Part shown: positions 1 to 6,678 of the stretch, piece by piece | Layout of the letters: each line of letters starts with the position of its first letter | How positions within the stretch are numbered: position 1 is the stretch's first letter | Source of the DNA: Bradyrhizobium sp. NDS-1 | Lineage (GTDB): Bacteria; Pseudomonadota; Alphaproteobacteria; Rhizobiales; Xanthobacteraceae | Assembly (NCBI RefSeq): GCF_032918005.1 | Contig: NZ_CP136628.1 | Span: forward strand, 2,341,501-2,405,500 | Reading direction: 5' to 3' | Length of the DNA stretch: 64,000 nt | Notes under the pieces: generated by a model | Seen by the model: only the letters and a program-made list of their open reading frames with translations | The model's database searches: none | Told to the model about the DNA's origin: nothing | Made by a program: the position numbers and the translations under genes

Positions 1-162
1 GATCTCGTAGCGTACGCCGAAATCCTTGCACAGGAGAGCGGGCAGCCGATCGGGGAGCCGGCCAAGCTTATCGCTCCCATGTTGGCACGGTTCATGGCAG
101 CGGACAGAAATTTCCGGAAAGCTCGACGAGCGCGTCAACGTCCGATGGATGGCGGGGAATAG
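1..162 (+). CDS. C-terminal end of a DUF2274-family protein (trb operon type), partial at window start
   Basis: An open frame runs from the first base to a TAG stop and gives 53 residues with no start in view. The segment AKLIAPMLARFMAADRNFRK matches my recollection of the conserved end of DUF2274 proteins, which are short (about 70-90 residues) and usually encoded last in the trbB-trbI conjugation operons of Alphaproteobacteria. Their function is not known. The frame overlaps the end of the convergent LysR gene by about 28 bp, a normal arrangement for convergent genes. If the assignment is right, a trb mating-pair operon lies just outside the window, which fits the quorum-sensing genes next door. 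The family call rests on one motif and the position. Confidence 0.55.
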   Translation, partial: DLVAYAEILAQESGQPIGEPAKLIAPMLARFMAADRNFRKARRARQRPMDGGE

Positions 163-1088
163 CGCTCAGAGAGCAGCTTCAGGAACTCCTGCAGGGCTGG
201 ATTATTATTTTCGGCTCGCCAATGGGCCGAAAAGTCGAAATGGCTCGGAGCCGAGCCATCGCGCAGCTGTCGGTAGGTCAGGCCCGCAAAATTTGCCCCC
301 ATATCGGACTCGAGCACCAAGCTTATTCCTGTATGCATGCTGATGAGGCTTTTGACGATTCCGCGACTGACGTCGTGGCGCTCGATCTTGGGGCGATCCT
401 CGGGCGAGAGGAGCTTGGAAATCAGAAGATCTTCGAGCTCCTTTCCCGCGTCATAGTAGCTGAGTAGCACTGTCTCGCCACGCAGGTCAGTCCAGCACAC
501 AGTCTCGCGCCCGGCGAGCGGATGATCATGGGGCAAGGCTACGAGAACACGCTCGCTCCAAAGCGGCATTTCTTCAGTTTCCAACAATGGGAGGTTCCCT
601 GTCACGATCAGGACATCGATTGCGCCGTTTCGAAGTGCCGCTGCCAAACGCGTCCGCGATCGTTCGACCGTCGCAAGTGCGATCTGCGGGAACCGCTCTT
701 TGAACGCGAGTAGCGAGGCTTGCAGATTGCCTGCCGAAAGCGAGGTGCAGAAGCCGACGGTCAGACGGCCGATTCCGCTGTTTTGAACGGATCTCGCAGT
801 GGCGATGAGCGCGTCGAATTCATCCAGAATGGTCCTTGCCAGCCGAAGCACGTCGCGGCCGGCCTGCGTCGGGCGCACGCCTCCGCTATGGCGCTCGAAG
901 ATGGCGATGCCCAAGTGGTGCTCGATTTCGTCGATTCTTCGGCTGAGACTCGATTGTTGCGACCTCAGCAACTCCGCGGCTCCGCGGAAGCTGCCGCAAT
1001 CGGCCGCAGCAATGGCCGATCGCAGGTGTTTCAGTTCGATTGCCTTGCCGGCTTGAGGGGAGGGTGTTGATCGACGTGGTTTGTGCAT
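135..1088 (-). CDS. LysR-family transcriptional regulator
   Basis: A 317-residue protein of typical LysR length. Residues about 17-77 form the winged helix-turn-helix (ELKHLRSAIAAADCGSFRGAA, then the QSSLSRRIDEIE recognition segment and the FERHSGG wing), followed by a linker helix and a periplasmic-binding-protein-like effector domain from about residue 105. Most LysR proteins begin at the equivalent of IELKHLR, so the first 16 residues (basic, Ser/Pro rich) are an extension or the true start lies further in. It follows luxI on the same strand with about 70 bp between, so it may be read from the luxI promoter. LysR genes often sit next to trb operons in rhizobial conjugative elements. The effector cannot be told from the sequence. 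Confidence 0.88.
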   Translation of the reverse strand: MHKPRRSTPSPQAGKAIELKHLRSAIAAADCGSFRGAAELLRSQQSSLSRRIDEIEHHLGIAIFERHSGGVRPTQAGRDVLRLARTILDEFDALIATARSVQNSGIGRLTVGFCTSLSAGNLQASLLAFKERFPQIALATVERSRTRLAAALRNGAIDVLIVTGNLPLLETEEMPLWSERVLVALPHDHPLAGRETVCWTDLRGETVLLSYYDAGKELEDLLISKLLSPEDRPKIERHDVSRGIVKSLISMHTGISLVLESDMGANFAGLTYRQLRDGSAPSHFDFSAHWRAENNNPALQEFLKLLSERYSPPSIGR

Positions 1089-1159
1089 CGTAAGTCTTAA
1101 GCAGATGGGCTTTCCGCTCCAATGTGCAGCGATGCCCCGTTTGTACTTGCTTCCAGATC

Positions 1160-1792
1160 CTAGGCGGCCGCTCGGATGACTGGAGCCCAGAGCACCGGAC
1201 CTGAGATGTGTCCCGCTTTGCGGATGCGCTCCAAGGCATCAGTCGACACCTCCAGATATCCAGCAATGGCCGTGGTGTTTCCGAGAGGGCGAGCTTTTCC
1301 GATTTTGCTGAGCGACCAGCCCGCGCGGCGAAGAATGCGTTCCATCCGGGCGTCAGTGACGGTAACGATTTCGGTCGATTCAATCGAAAGGCCGAATTCA
1401 ATCATGCCCGCAAACAGCTCGTAAGTAGCAGCAGCAAGTCCACCACTTGCCTTCGGCGCATCCAGAGGAACATCGAGCGCGAATCGACTGCTCTCCCAAA
1501 TCCGGTCGCTTCGTGGCGCCGGCTGGCCGTCCAGAAGAATCGGGAAGGTGTCTCTCAGCATGGTTGGACCGGTCGAAGGCAGAAGTCGGACGCAACCCTG
1601 AAGACGTCCGGCGTTCGAGCGGTTCAGGAGGTGCACGGGTCGAAGGACATCAAACTCGTCGACTTCCATGTCGCCGCTGACCTCGACGTTCCAGTCCAGG
1701 CGCTGTTTGAAAACGCGATATCGCAGCCGGTGCATCTCGGTGAGATCGTCGACGAATTCGCCGTAGTACTCCGGCGTGATGAGCTGCATCAT
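1160..1792 (-). CDS. LuxI-family acyl-homoserine-lactone synthase, TraI-like
   Basis: A cytoplasmic GNAT-fold synthase that makes an N-acyl-homoserine lactone from S-adenosylmethionine and an acyl carrier. It has 210 residues, the normal length. The LuxI invariant residues are present: Arg24, Phe28, Trp34, Asp45, Asp48, Arg69 in GCVRLLP, and Glu100/Arg103 in ESSRF. The order of motifs (EMHRLR, GPTML, LFAGMIEF, ERILRRAGW, GNTTAIAG) resembles Agrobacterium TraI more than the BjaI/RpaI aryl- or branched-acyl synthases. The start ATG has a GGAGG ribosome-binding site; a second ATG follows at once. A lux box lies 55 bp upstream, so it is probably autoinduced by the neighbouring LuxR protein. The acyl chain cannot be predicted. 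Confidence 0.93.
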   Translation of the reverse strand: MMQLITPEYYGEFVDDLTEMHRLRYRVFKQRLDWNVEVSGDMEVDEFDVLRPVHLLNRSNAGRLQGCVRLLPSTGPTMLRDTFPILLDGQPAPRSDRIWESSRFALDVPLDAPKASGGLAAATYELFAGMIEFGLSIESTEIVTVTDARMERILRRAGWSLSKIGKARPLGNTTAIAGYLEVSTDALERIRKAGHISGPVLWAPVIRAAA

Positions 1793-1846
1793 TCTTGCCT
1801 CCTTGCCTTGCTTCAGGCAAGCAAGCAGAGAAAGCAGGAAAGCACA

Positions 1847-1866
1847 TCCTGTGGAGTTGCACAGGT
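1847..1866 (-). promoter_or_regulatory. lux box upstream of luxI
   Basis: Read on the minus strand the site is ACCTGTGCAACTCCACAGGA, a 20-bp dyad with arms ACCTGT and ACAGGA. The Vibrio fischeri lux box is ACCTGT-N8-ACAGGT, so 11 of the 12 arm positions agree. Within it CCTGTG and CACAGG are perfect inverted copies. It lies between luxR and luxI, 55 bp before the luxI ATG, a fitting place for an activator site overlapping a -35 region. Confidence 0.75.
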
Positions 1867-1886
1867 GCTTGCAGCTTGCGGTTGAT

Positions 1887-2609
1887 CTATTTTCGAGATT
1901 TTGACTCGGTCAACAGCACGATCGCTTGACGAAGCGAGCTGACGCCAAGCTTCGCGCGCGCGTTATCCAGGTGAAATCCCGCGGTTCGCTCCGCGATGCT
2001 GAGAATGATCCCAATCTCCCCAGCTGATTTGCCGCGCGCGGACCATTCGAGACACTGGTACTCGCGAGGAGACAGCACCACCCCACCGACCATGCGATCT
2101 ATCGTCCAGAAGCGTTTTGCATGTGCATGGAAAAACGTTGCGATTAACCGCAGGCTTTGGGCGTGCTCGATCAGCGAGCGCTCGAAACCAGTTCGACGAT
2201 CGTCGCTTGCAAAGCTCAGCGCGGCGATCGCGCCCTTGTCATCGTGGATAGGGAATGTAAATCCGCAGCGAATCCCAAATTTGGCGGCTTCTTCGAACAG
2301 AGCGCGTTCTGCCTCCGACCGATTTCCCGCTTCCAATCCAAGGCCCCATTGAAAGGGCTTAGGCTGGCGCATTGCCCGACGTACCACCGGATCGACGGAT
2401 TCGTAGCCGCGCTGCAGATAGATGGCGGTCCAGGAGGGTGGATATGTCGAGATCAGATTGGGAGCACTGCCCGGCCTACGGGAAAAGGCGAGATATGCGA
2501 AGCACGACAGTTCGAGCGCAGCGGCCACCTCTGCCATGCTCTGCTGAGCTGCGTCTCGATGCGTGCTTTCGGTCAATTGCTCAGCAAATCTTTGAAAAAC
2601 TCGATCCAT
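1887..2609 (-). CDS. LuxR-family quorum-sensing regulator, TraR-like
   Basis: A 240-residue transcription factor (a GTG at 2624 could add five residues). The N-terminal autoinducer-binding domain keeps the pocket residues of the family: Trp60, Tyr64, Asp73-Pro74, Trp88 and Gly116 in FGIRCGFTFPI. The C-terminal HTH (about residues 172-216) reads LSPREYQCLEW, then GKSAGEIGIILSI, then FHLDNARAKLGV, the usual LuxR/NarL form. It is encoded just upstream of luxI on the same strand, and the 94-bp gap holds the lux box, so it is the likely receptor for the luxI product. The nearby trb-type gene suggests control of conjugative transfer, as for TraR in Agrobacterium and in the Mesorhizobium symbiosis island. 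Confidence 0.92.
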   Translation of the reverse strand: MDRVFQRFAEQLTESTHRDAAQQSMAEVAAALELSCFAYLAFSRRPGSAPNLISTYPPSWTAIYLQRGYESVDPVVRRAMRQPKPFQWGLGLEAGNRSEAERALFEEAAKFGIRCGFTFPIHDDKGAIAALSFASDDRRTGFERSLIEHAQSLRLIATFFHAHAKRFWTIDRMVGGVVLSPREYQCLEWSARGKSAGEIGIILSIAERTAGFHLDNARAKLGVSSLRQAIVLLTESKSRK

Positions 2610-3025
2610 GGCGCACGAGCCCACGGGCCTCCCTCGCAGGCGCTCCTTGCATTATCGGATCGAGCATCACTGCGAATGGGGCAAAACAACGAAGAAGTCG
2701 ATCTATTTCGGCTTCGATCGATCTTGATCGCGAACCCTACATCGGGTGGTTGAGGCGTATCGGGTTGGCCGATTACTCGCGCTCAAGTTGTGATATCATC
2801 GCGACCAAGTCCGCGAACTCCGTCGTCTGTTTGAAATCCTGCAAGAGGGCGCCGAAGATCGCCGGATTGCTGCGTTCTTCGCGTTCCAAGTAGGAGATTT
2901 GTACGGCACTTCCGATCTGATCGTCACGCCCCAACTCAGTAACCATGCGTCTTCTTGGGTAACGCGAAATTGGATCCGGGAATCACCGCCCCGGGGCCCT
3001 CTCGGCGGCAAGAGCGTGCAAGATT
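2610..3025. other. luxR to crotonase spacer
   Basis: Apart from the 57-residue frame at 2773-2946, I see no gene, RNA or repeat here. The part next to luxR (2640-2760) should hold the luxR promoter, but no clear -35/-10 pair stands out. Confidence 0.4.
2773..2946 (-). CDS. small ORF of 57 residues, unknown function
   Basis: An ATG-to-TAA frame of 57 residues on the same strand as the crotonase gene and 79 bp after it, with an AAGAAGA purine stretch upstream of the ATG. The product is acidic and probably helical: it starts MVTELGRDDQIGSAVQ and contains NPAIFGALLQDFKQ and FADLVAMISQLERE. The segment with NPAIFG followed by a helix and a final leucine loosely recalls the last helices of mannitol/fructuronate dehydrogenases, so it could be the end of a lost gene rather than a free-standing one. 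No function can be assigned. Confidence 0.35.
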   Translation of the reverse strand: MVTELGRDDQIGSAVQISYLEREERSNPAIFGALLQDFKQTTEFADLVAMISQLERE

Positions 3026-3811
3026 TCATACGGCCGCGAAGCCAGGAAGGCGATGCTCGGACCAAGCCTTCAGCCCTTCCTGAGCATCGGCGCAAGAGAG
3101 ACTTTCAAAGAATCTCGCGTTGATCTCTGCCGGATCGGCGGTACCTCGGCAAATTGAATTGAGCGACGCCTTTAGGCCGCGGAGCGAAGCCGGAGAACGC
3201 TGAGCGAGCATTCCGGCAACGACCTCCAATCGCGCTTCGAAACTGTCGGGCGTACAGGTTTCGGTGAGAAAGCCGATCCGCAACATCGTGGCGGTGTCAA
3301 TCTGCTCCCCCATTAGAAACAACCGCTTGGCCTCGGGCAAGCCGAGTCTCTCTACGTATCGGCGGAGACCGGAATGGTAGTACTGGATGCCTAGCCGTGC
3401 AGGAGACATCTGCAAACGACAACCTTCGACCCCGATGCGGAAGTCGCACGCGAGCGCGAAGTCAGTGGCTCCCCCGTAGACATTCCCGTTAAGTCCGCAC
3501 ACCGTCGGGATCGGCAACGCTTCGAGCAAGTCGCACATAGCCGCAAACGCGGCGGTGCACTCCACCGCTCGCTCGCTTGACAGCGTGTCGAGGTCAAATC
3601 CCGAGCTGAAGCTCGGCCCGCTAGCCGTGAGGATTAGAACCCGCAGCCCTTTGTGTCCCGCCAATTCTCTTAGCATCGCCGAAAGCGCTTCGATGTCCCC
3701 CGGCTCGAACCGATTGTGCTGCTGCGGCCTGTTCAAAAGGATCCACGCGCTCGTTTCAGACACACGCAACGTCGGCAGCCCCGACCGCTCAAGTGCTTTC
3801 TTCTGATCCAT
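3026..3811 (-). CDS. crotonase-family protein, possibly a malonyl/methylmalonyl-CoA decarboxylase
   Basis: A 261-residue crotonase-fold protein; the ATG at 3811 gives the usual family length. The oxyanion-hole segments are present (FSSGFDLDTL and NGNVYGGATDFALACDF). Both catalytic glutamates of enoyl-CoA hydratases are missing: the GGGxE position is Asp in GGATDF and the PE position is Ala in SPARLG. The run MSPARLGIQYYHSGLRR instead resembles the MTPxxLGxPY segment of E. coli methylmalonyl-CoA decarboxylase ScpB, whose tyrosine is at the active site. A decarboxylase acting on malonyl-CoA or a substituted malonyl-CoA would fit the MatB-like synthetase encoded nearby. It is divergent from the GntR gene and shares its 81-bp promoter region. 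A plain isomerase or hydratase cannot be excluded. Confidence 0.8.
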   Translation of the reverse strand: MDQKKALERSGLPTLRVSETSAWILLNRPQQHNRFEPGDIEALSAMLRELAGHKGLRVLILTASGPSFSSGFDLDTLSSERAVECTAAFAAMCDLLEALPIPTVCGLNGNVYGGATDFALACDFRIGVEGCRLQMSPARLGIQYYHSGLRRYVERLGLPEAKRLFLMGEQIDTATMLRIGFLTETCTPDSFEARLEVVAGMLAQRSPASLRGLKASLNSICRGTADPAEINARFFESLSCADAQEGLKAWSEHRLPGFAAV

Positions 3812-3829
3812 AGGTGTTTTATTGTTCTT

Positions 3830-3849
3830 AAAAAAAATATCTGTCAAGA
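3830..3849 (+). promoter_or_regulatory. putative GntR operator, copy 1
   Basis: The site AAAAAAAATATCTGTCAAGA lies in the divergent crotonase/GntR promoter region. It matches the site at 4943-4962 (opposite orientation) at 19 of 20 bases. With the next base it contains the dyad ATCT-GTCA-AGAT. Position and repetition suggest the operator of the adjacent GntR regulator. Confidence 0.55.
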
Positions 3850-3892
3850 TGGAAATGTCTGGGCTTACTGCCAGGGTCGCTTTCATGGGGAG

Positions 3893-4573
3893 ATGGTCGT
3901 GGATTCCGCTTTGCTGACCAAGAAGCCATACCGAACAGAGGAGATCGCGCAGTGGATTCGCCACGAGATCGAGTCAGGCGCCTTTCCGCCAGGCTCGCGT
4001 TTGGAGGAGCGGCGACTCTCGGAACGGTTCGGCGTCTCGAAAACGCCGGTGCGCGAGGCCCTTATCCAGCTTTCTTCGATCGGCCTGGTTGAGCTGCGTC
4101 AACGTCGTGGCGCTATCGTTACGCTGCTTAGTGTCGAGCAGGTGATCTCGATGTTCGAGGTCATGACCGAGCTCGAAAGCATGGCGGCCAGGCTCGCCGC
4201 GTCTCGGATCTCGCCTGACCTCCGGGAGGAGCTGGCCGAGATTCACCGGCGCAGCGCGGCATTCATTCCGACCCAAGATTTCGAGAAGTATGACGCGATC
4301 AATAGGGAATTTCACGAGCTGATCTATCGCTGTTCGTGCAATGATTATCTCGAAACGAGCATCAAGGACGTCCGCGGTCGCTTACGCGTCTATCGCAGGT
4401 ACCCCTTTCAGAAGCCAGGTCGCATCCGCCGCTCGTTCGCTGATCACGCCCAGATCCTCGAGGCCATATTGCGGGGCGACGAGGAGACGGCCGGGAGCGC
4501 GATGCGAGATCACATCAGCGTTGGCGGCCGCGTGTTCGCAGACCTAATTGTCGAAATGGGACGGCGCTCCTGA
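3893..4573 (+). CDS. GntR-family (FadR/FCD subfamily) transcriptional regulator
   Basis: About 226 residues. The N-terminal GntR winged helix-turn-helix reads EIAQWIRHEIESGAFPPGSRL, ERRLSERFGVSKTPVREAL, then GLVELRQRRGAIV. The C-terminal all-helical FCD ligand domain has the metal/ligand histidine pattern (REFHELIYR, DHAQILEAIL, MRDHI). The start is uncertain: ATG 3893 lies directly against the GGGGAG sequence, so a GTG at 3899 has better spacing. In Rhizobium the malonate operon regulator MatR is a GntR protein of this type, and here too a MatB-like synthetase follows. It probably represses itself, the divergent crotonase and the synthetase through the paired 20-bp sites, with a dicarboxylate or its CoA ester as effector (inference). 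Confidence 0.88.
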   Translation: MVVDSALLTKKPYRTEEIAQWIRHEIESGAFPPGSRLEERRLSERFGVSKTPVREALIQLSSIGLVELRQRRGAIVTLLSVEQVISMFEVMTELESMAARLAASRISPDLREELAEIHRRSAAFIPTQDFEKYDAINREFHELIYRCSCNDYLETSIKDVRGRLRVYRRYPFQKPGRIRRSFADHAQILEAILRGDEETAGSAMRDHISVGGRVFADLIVEMGRRS

Positions 4574-5065
4574 CCAAGGACTGATCTGGAGGCCTAACAG
4601 CTCAACCCGCTGATTAGAATGGGGTCACCTCCGAGCTGCATTGAATCGAGTAAACGCGAATGACATCGGAAAACACCGGTGGACACATCAAGCGTGGGCC
4701 AGCTTTCATCACCTCTCTGCGCACAGCTACGTAACGTGCCGTCACAACGCTGAGTGCAACTGGACGCACCGACGAAAAGCTGCATGAAGCGCCTCGCGCG
4801 CCACAAAAGCCCCGAACCGTTGTGTAGCGCTTCCTGGCGGGAGAGGCCGACTCGCTCCCCGACAAATCCATTGCAAGTTCGGCTCATTCCCTCCCTTTGA
4901 GCAACGCTCACGGTAGCCATCAAGCCGGTCATATTGTTTTTCTCTTGAAAGATATTTTTTTTACTAGTATTAAAACATCAAAATTCGTTGAGAAGGCAGC
5001 TAGGGGCTGCCCACCACCTGGCGCGGGTTGCGCCCCGGAGACCCAAAACGAAGACGGCTCAAATC
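4574..5065. other. GntR to acyl-CoA synthetase spacer
   Basis: No gene is recognised. The last 130 bases are strongly AT-rich (poly-T, TACTAGTATTAAAAC) and carry the second putative GntR operator at 4943-4962, so this is the promoter region of the MatB-like gene. Reading frames in the first 350 bases do not resemble any family known to me. Confidence 0.4.
4943..4962 (-). promoter_or_regulatory. putative GntR operator, copy 2
   Basis: On the minus strand the site reads AAAAAAAATATCTTTCAAGA, identical to the site at 3830-3849 except for one base. It lies about 100 bp upstream of the MatB-like ATG. The core TCTTGAAAGA on the plus strand is a near-palindrome. Confidence 0.55.
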
Positions 5066-6601
5066 ATGACTGATGCAAATTTCTACCGGTTGTTCGAGAC
5101 CTGGCTGCGACTGGAGCCAACCGGCGCGGTCTTCGAGCTAGAGACCGGTCAGACGTTCACGCGTGAATGGCTTCACGTCCTGTCAGGACGATATGCGAAT
5201 GCATTGCGGCGATCTGGATGCGCAACCGGTGATCGCGTCGCGGTCCAACTGGAAAAGTCGGCGCACGCGTTCGCCTTGTACCTCGCCTGCTTGCGTGCAG
5301 GATTTTGCTATTTGCCGATGAACACCGCCTACCGGCCGGCCGAATTGGCTTATCTCCTGCAGGATGCTCAGCCGGCGGTATTCTTCACGGGACTAACCGC
5401 GGAAACTCTTGCGGCGGAGATCGTACCAGCGACAACGAAGGCCTTCACGTTCGGTCCCCAAGGAGAAGGGACGTTCGCGGCCATCGTTGAGTTGGTAGAT
5501 CCAACATACCGGACGATCGAGCTGACTGAAAGCGCCCCGGCCGCGCTTCTCTATACGTCCGGTACCACCGGACGCCCTAAAGGTGCTCTCATCAGCCATG
5601 GTGCGCTCTCGTACTCTGCGCAGACCTTGAGCGAACTCTGGGGCTTCTCCGCATCGGACGTTCTCCTCCACACTCTGCCGATCTTCCACAGCCACGGACT
5701 TTTCATTTCGTTCAACGTAGCTCTGGCAAGCGGAGCGCGGCTGCTTCTTCAAAGCAAGTTCGATGCTGCCGATGTACTCAAGGCCCTTCCGCGTTCGACC
5801 GTATTCATGGGCGTGCCGACCTATTACCATCGATTGTTGTCGAGCCCGTTGCTAAACAGTGATCGGTGCAGACGAGTGCGGCTGTTCGTATCAGGGTCCG
5901 CACCTCTTTCCGCGGATGTGCATGGCCAATTCGAAGCCCGCACCGGTCATCGTATTCTGGAACGTTATGGTTCGACGGAAGCAATGATCCTCTCCTCGAA
6001 TCCCTTGGAAGGCGAGCGCAAGCCAAGTTCAGTAGGGCTTCCGATTCCTGGAGTTGATCTGCGCATCAGTGGAAGTAGCGATGAGGTTTTGAAAGCGGGA
6101 ACTATCGGAATGATTCAAGCGCGAGGGCCAGGCCTGTTTTCCGGTTACTGGAATAGGCCGGACCAGACCCGCGAGGAATTCACAGCCGACGGCTTCTTCC
6201 GCACTGGCGATCTGGGATTTGTCGATGACCAAGGATACGTATCGATCACCGGCCGAGCCAAGGATCTCATTATCAGCGGCGGCTACAATGTCTATCCCGC
6301 CGAGATAGAAGCAGTGATCGACGAAATGCCCTCTGTTCAAGAGTCAGCAGTCGTCGGTGCCCCGCATCCCGACTTCGGCGAGTGTGTCGTGGCTTTCGTC
6401 ATCCCTTCAGACAAAGAGCTCCCGCCGGTCGCCGGCGAAGTGATTCAGCGTGTCAAGGATCGTCTCGCAAACTACAAGGTCCCTAAGCAGGTGATCGTTG
6501 TCAATGAACTGCCGCGGAATACGATGGGCAAGGTTATGAAGAAAGAGCTTCGGAGCTCGCTCGCTGAGCCATCGCGACGCCTCGTCACCGGGGCCCAATA
6601 A
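5066..6601 (+). CDS. malonyl-CoA synthetase-like (MatB-type) acyl-CoA ligase
   Basis: An ANL-superfamily ligase of 511 residues from ATG 5066; family members of this type have about 505. It would activate a short dicarboxylate with ATP and CoA through an acyl-adenylate. The P-loop-like motif YTSGTTGRPKG is near residue 160, the A5 motif LERYGSTE near 300, the A8 hinge ISGGYNVYP near 400, and the catalytic lysine is in PRNTMGKVMKK near the C-terminus. The stretches LYLACLRAGFCYLPMNTAYR, LPIFHSHGLF and the SNPLEGERKPSSVG segment after the A5 motif track Rhizobium MatB closely. MatB has Met in RYGMTE where this protein has Ser, so the preferred substrate may be a substituted malonate. It precedes the amidase by 77 bp on the same strand. 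Confidence 0.85.
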   Translation: MTDANFYRLFETWLRLEPTGAVFELETGQTFTREWLHVLSGRYANALRRSGCATGDRVAVQLEKSAHAFALYLACLRAGFCYLPMNTAYRPAELAYLLQDAQPAVFFTGLTAETLAAEIVPATTKAFTFGPQGEGTFAAIVELVDPTYRTIELTESAPAALLYTSGTTGRPKGALISHGALSYSAQTLSELWGFSASDVLLHTLPIFHSHGLFISFNVALASGARLLLQSKFDAADVLKALPRSTVFMGVPTYYHRLLSSPLLNSDRCRRVRLFVSGSAPLSADVHGQFEARTGHRILERYGSTEAMILSSNPLEGERKPSSVGLPIPGVDLRISGSSDEVLKAGTIGMIQARGPGLFSGYWNRPDQTREEFTADGFFRTGDLGFVDDQGYVSITGRAKDLIISGGYNVYPAEIEAVIDEMPSVQESAVVGAPHPDFGECVVAFVIPSDKELPPVAGEVIQRVKDRLANYKVPKQVIVVNELPRNTMGKVMKKELRSSLAEPSRRLVTGAQ

Positions 6602-6678
6602 CACACTTCAATCGTTCAGCGCGGTTGGAGCAATCCTGTCTTTAGCTCGTCCAGCAACTCAACTCCGAGGATAATCCG

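Noticed and set aside
1160..1792. LuxI as an aryl- or isovaleryl-homoserine-lactone synthase like RpaI, BraI or BjaI
   Set aside because: The sequence around EMHRLRYRVFKQRLDW and GPTML resembles TraI; the RpaI/BjaI-type start and ERxWK segments are absent.
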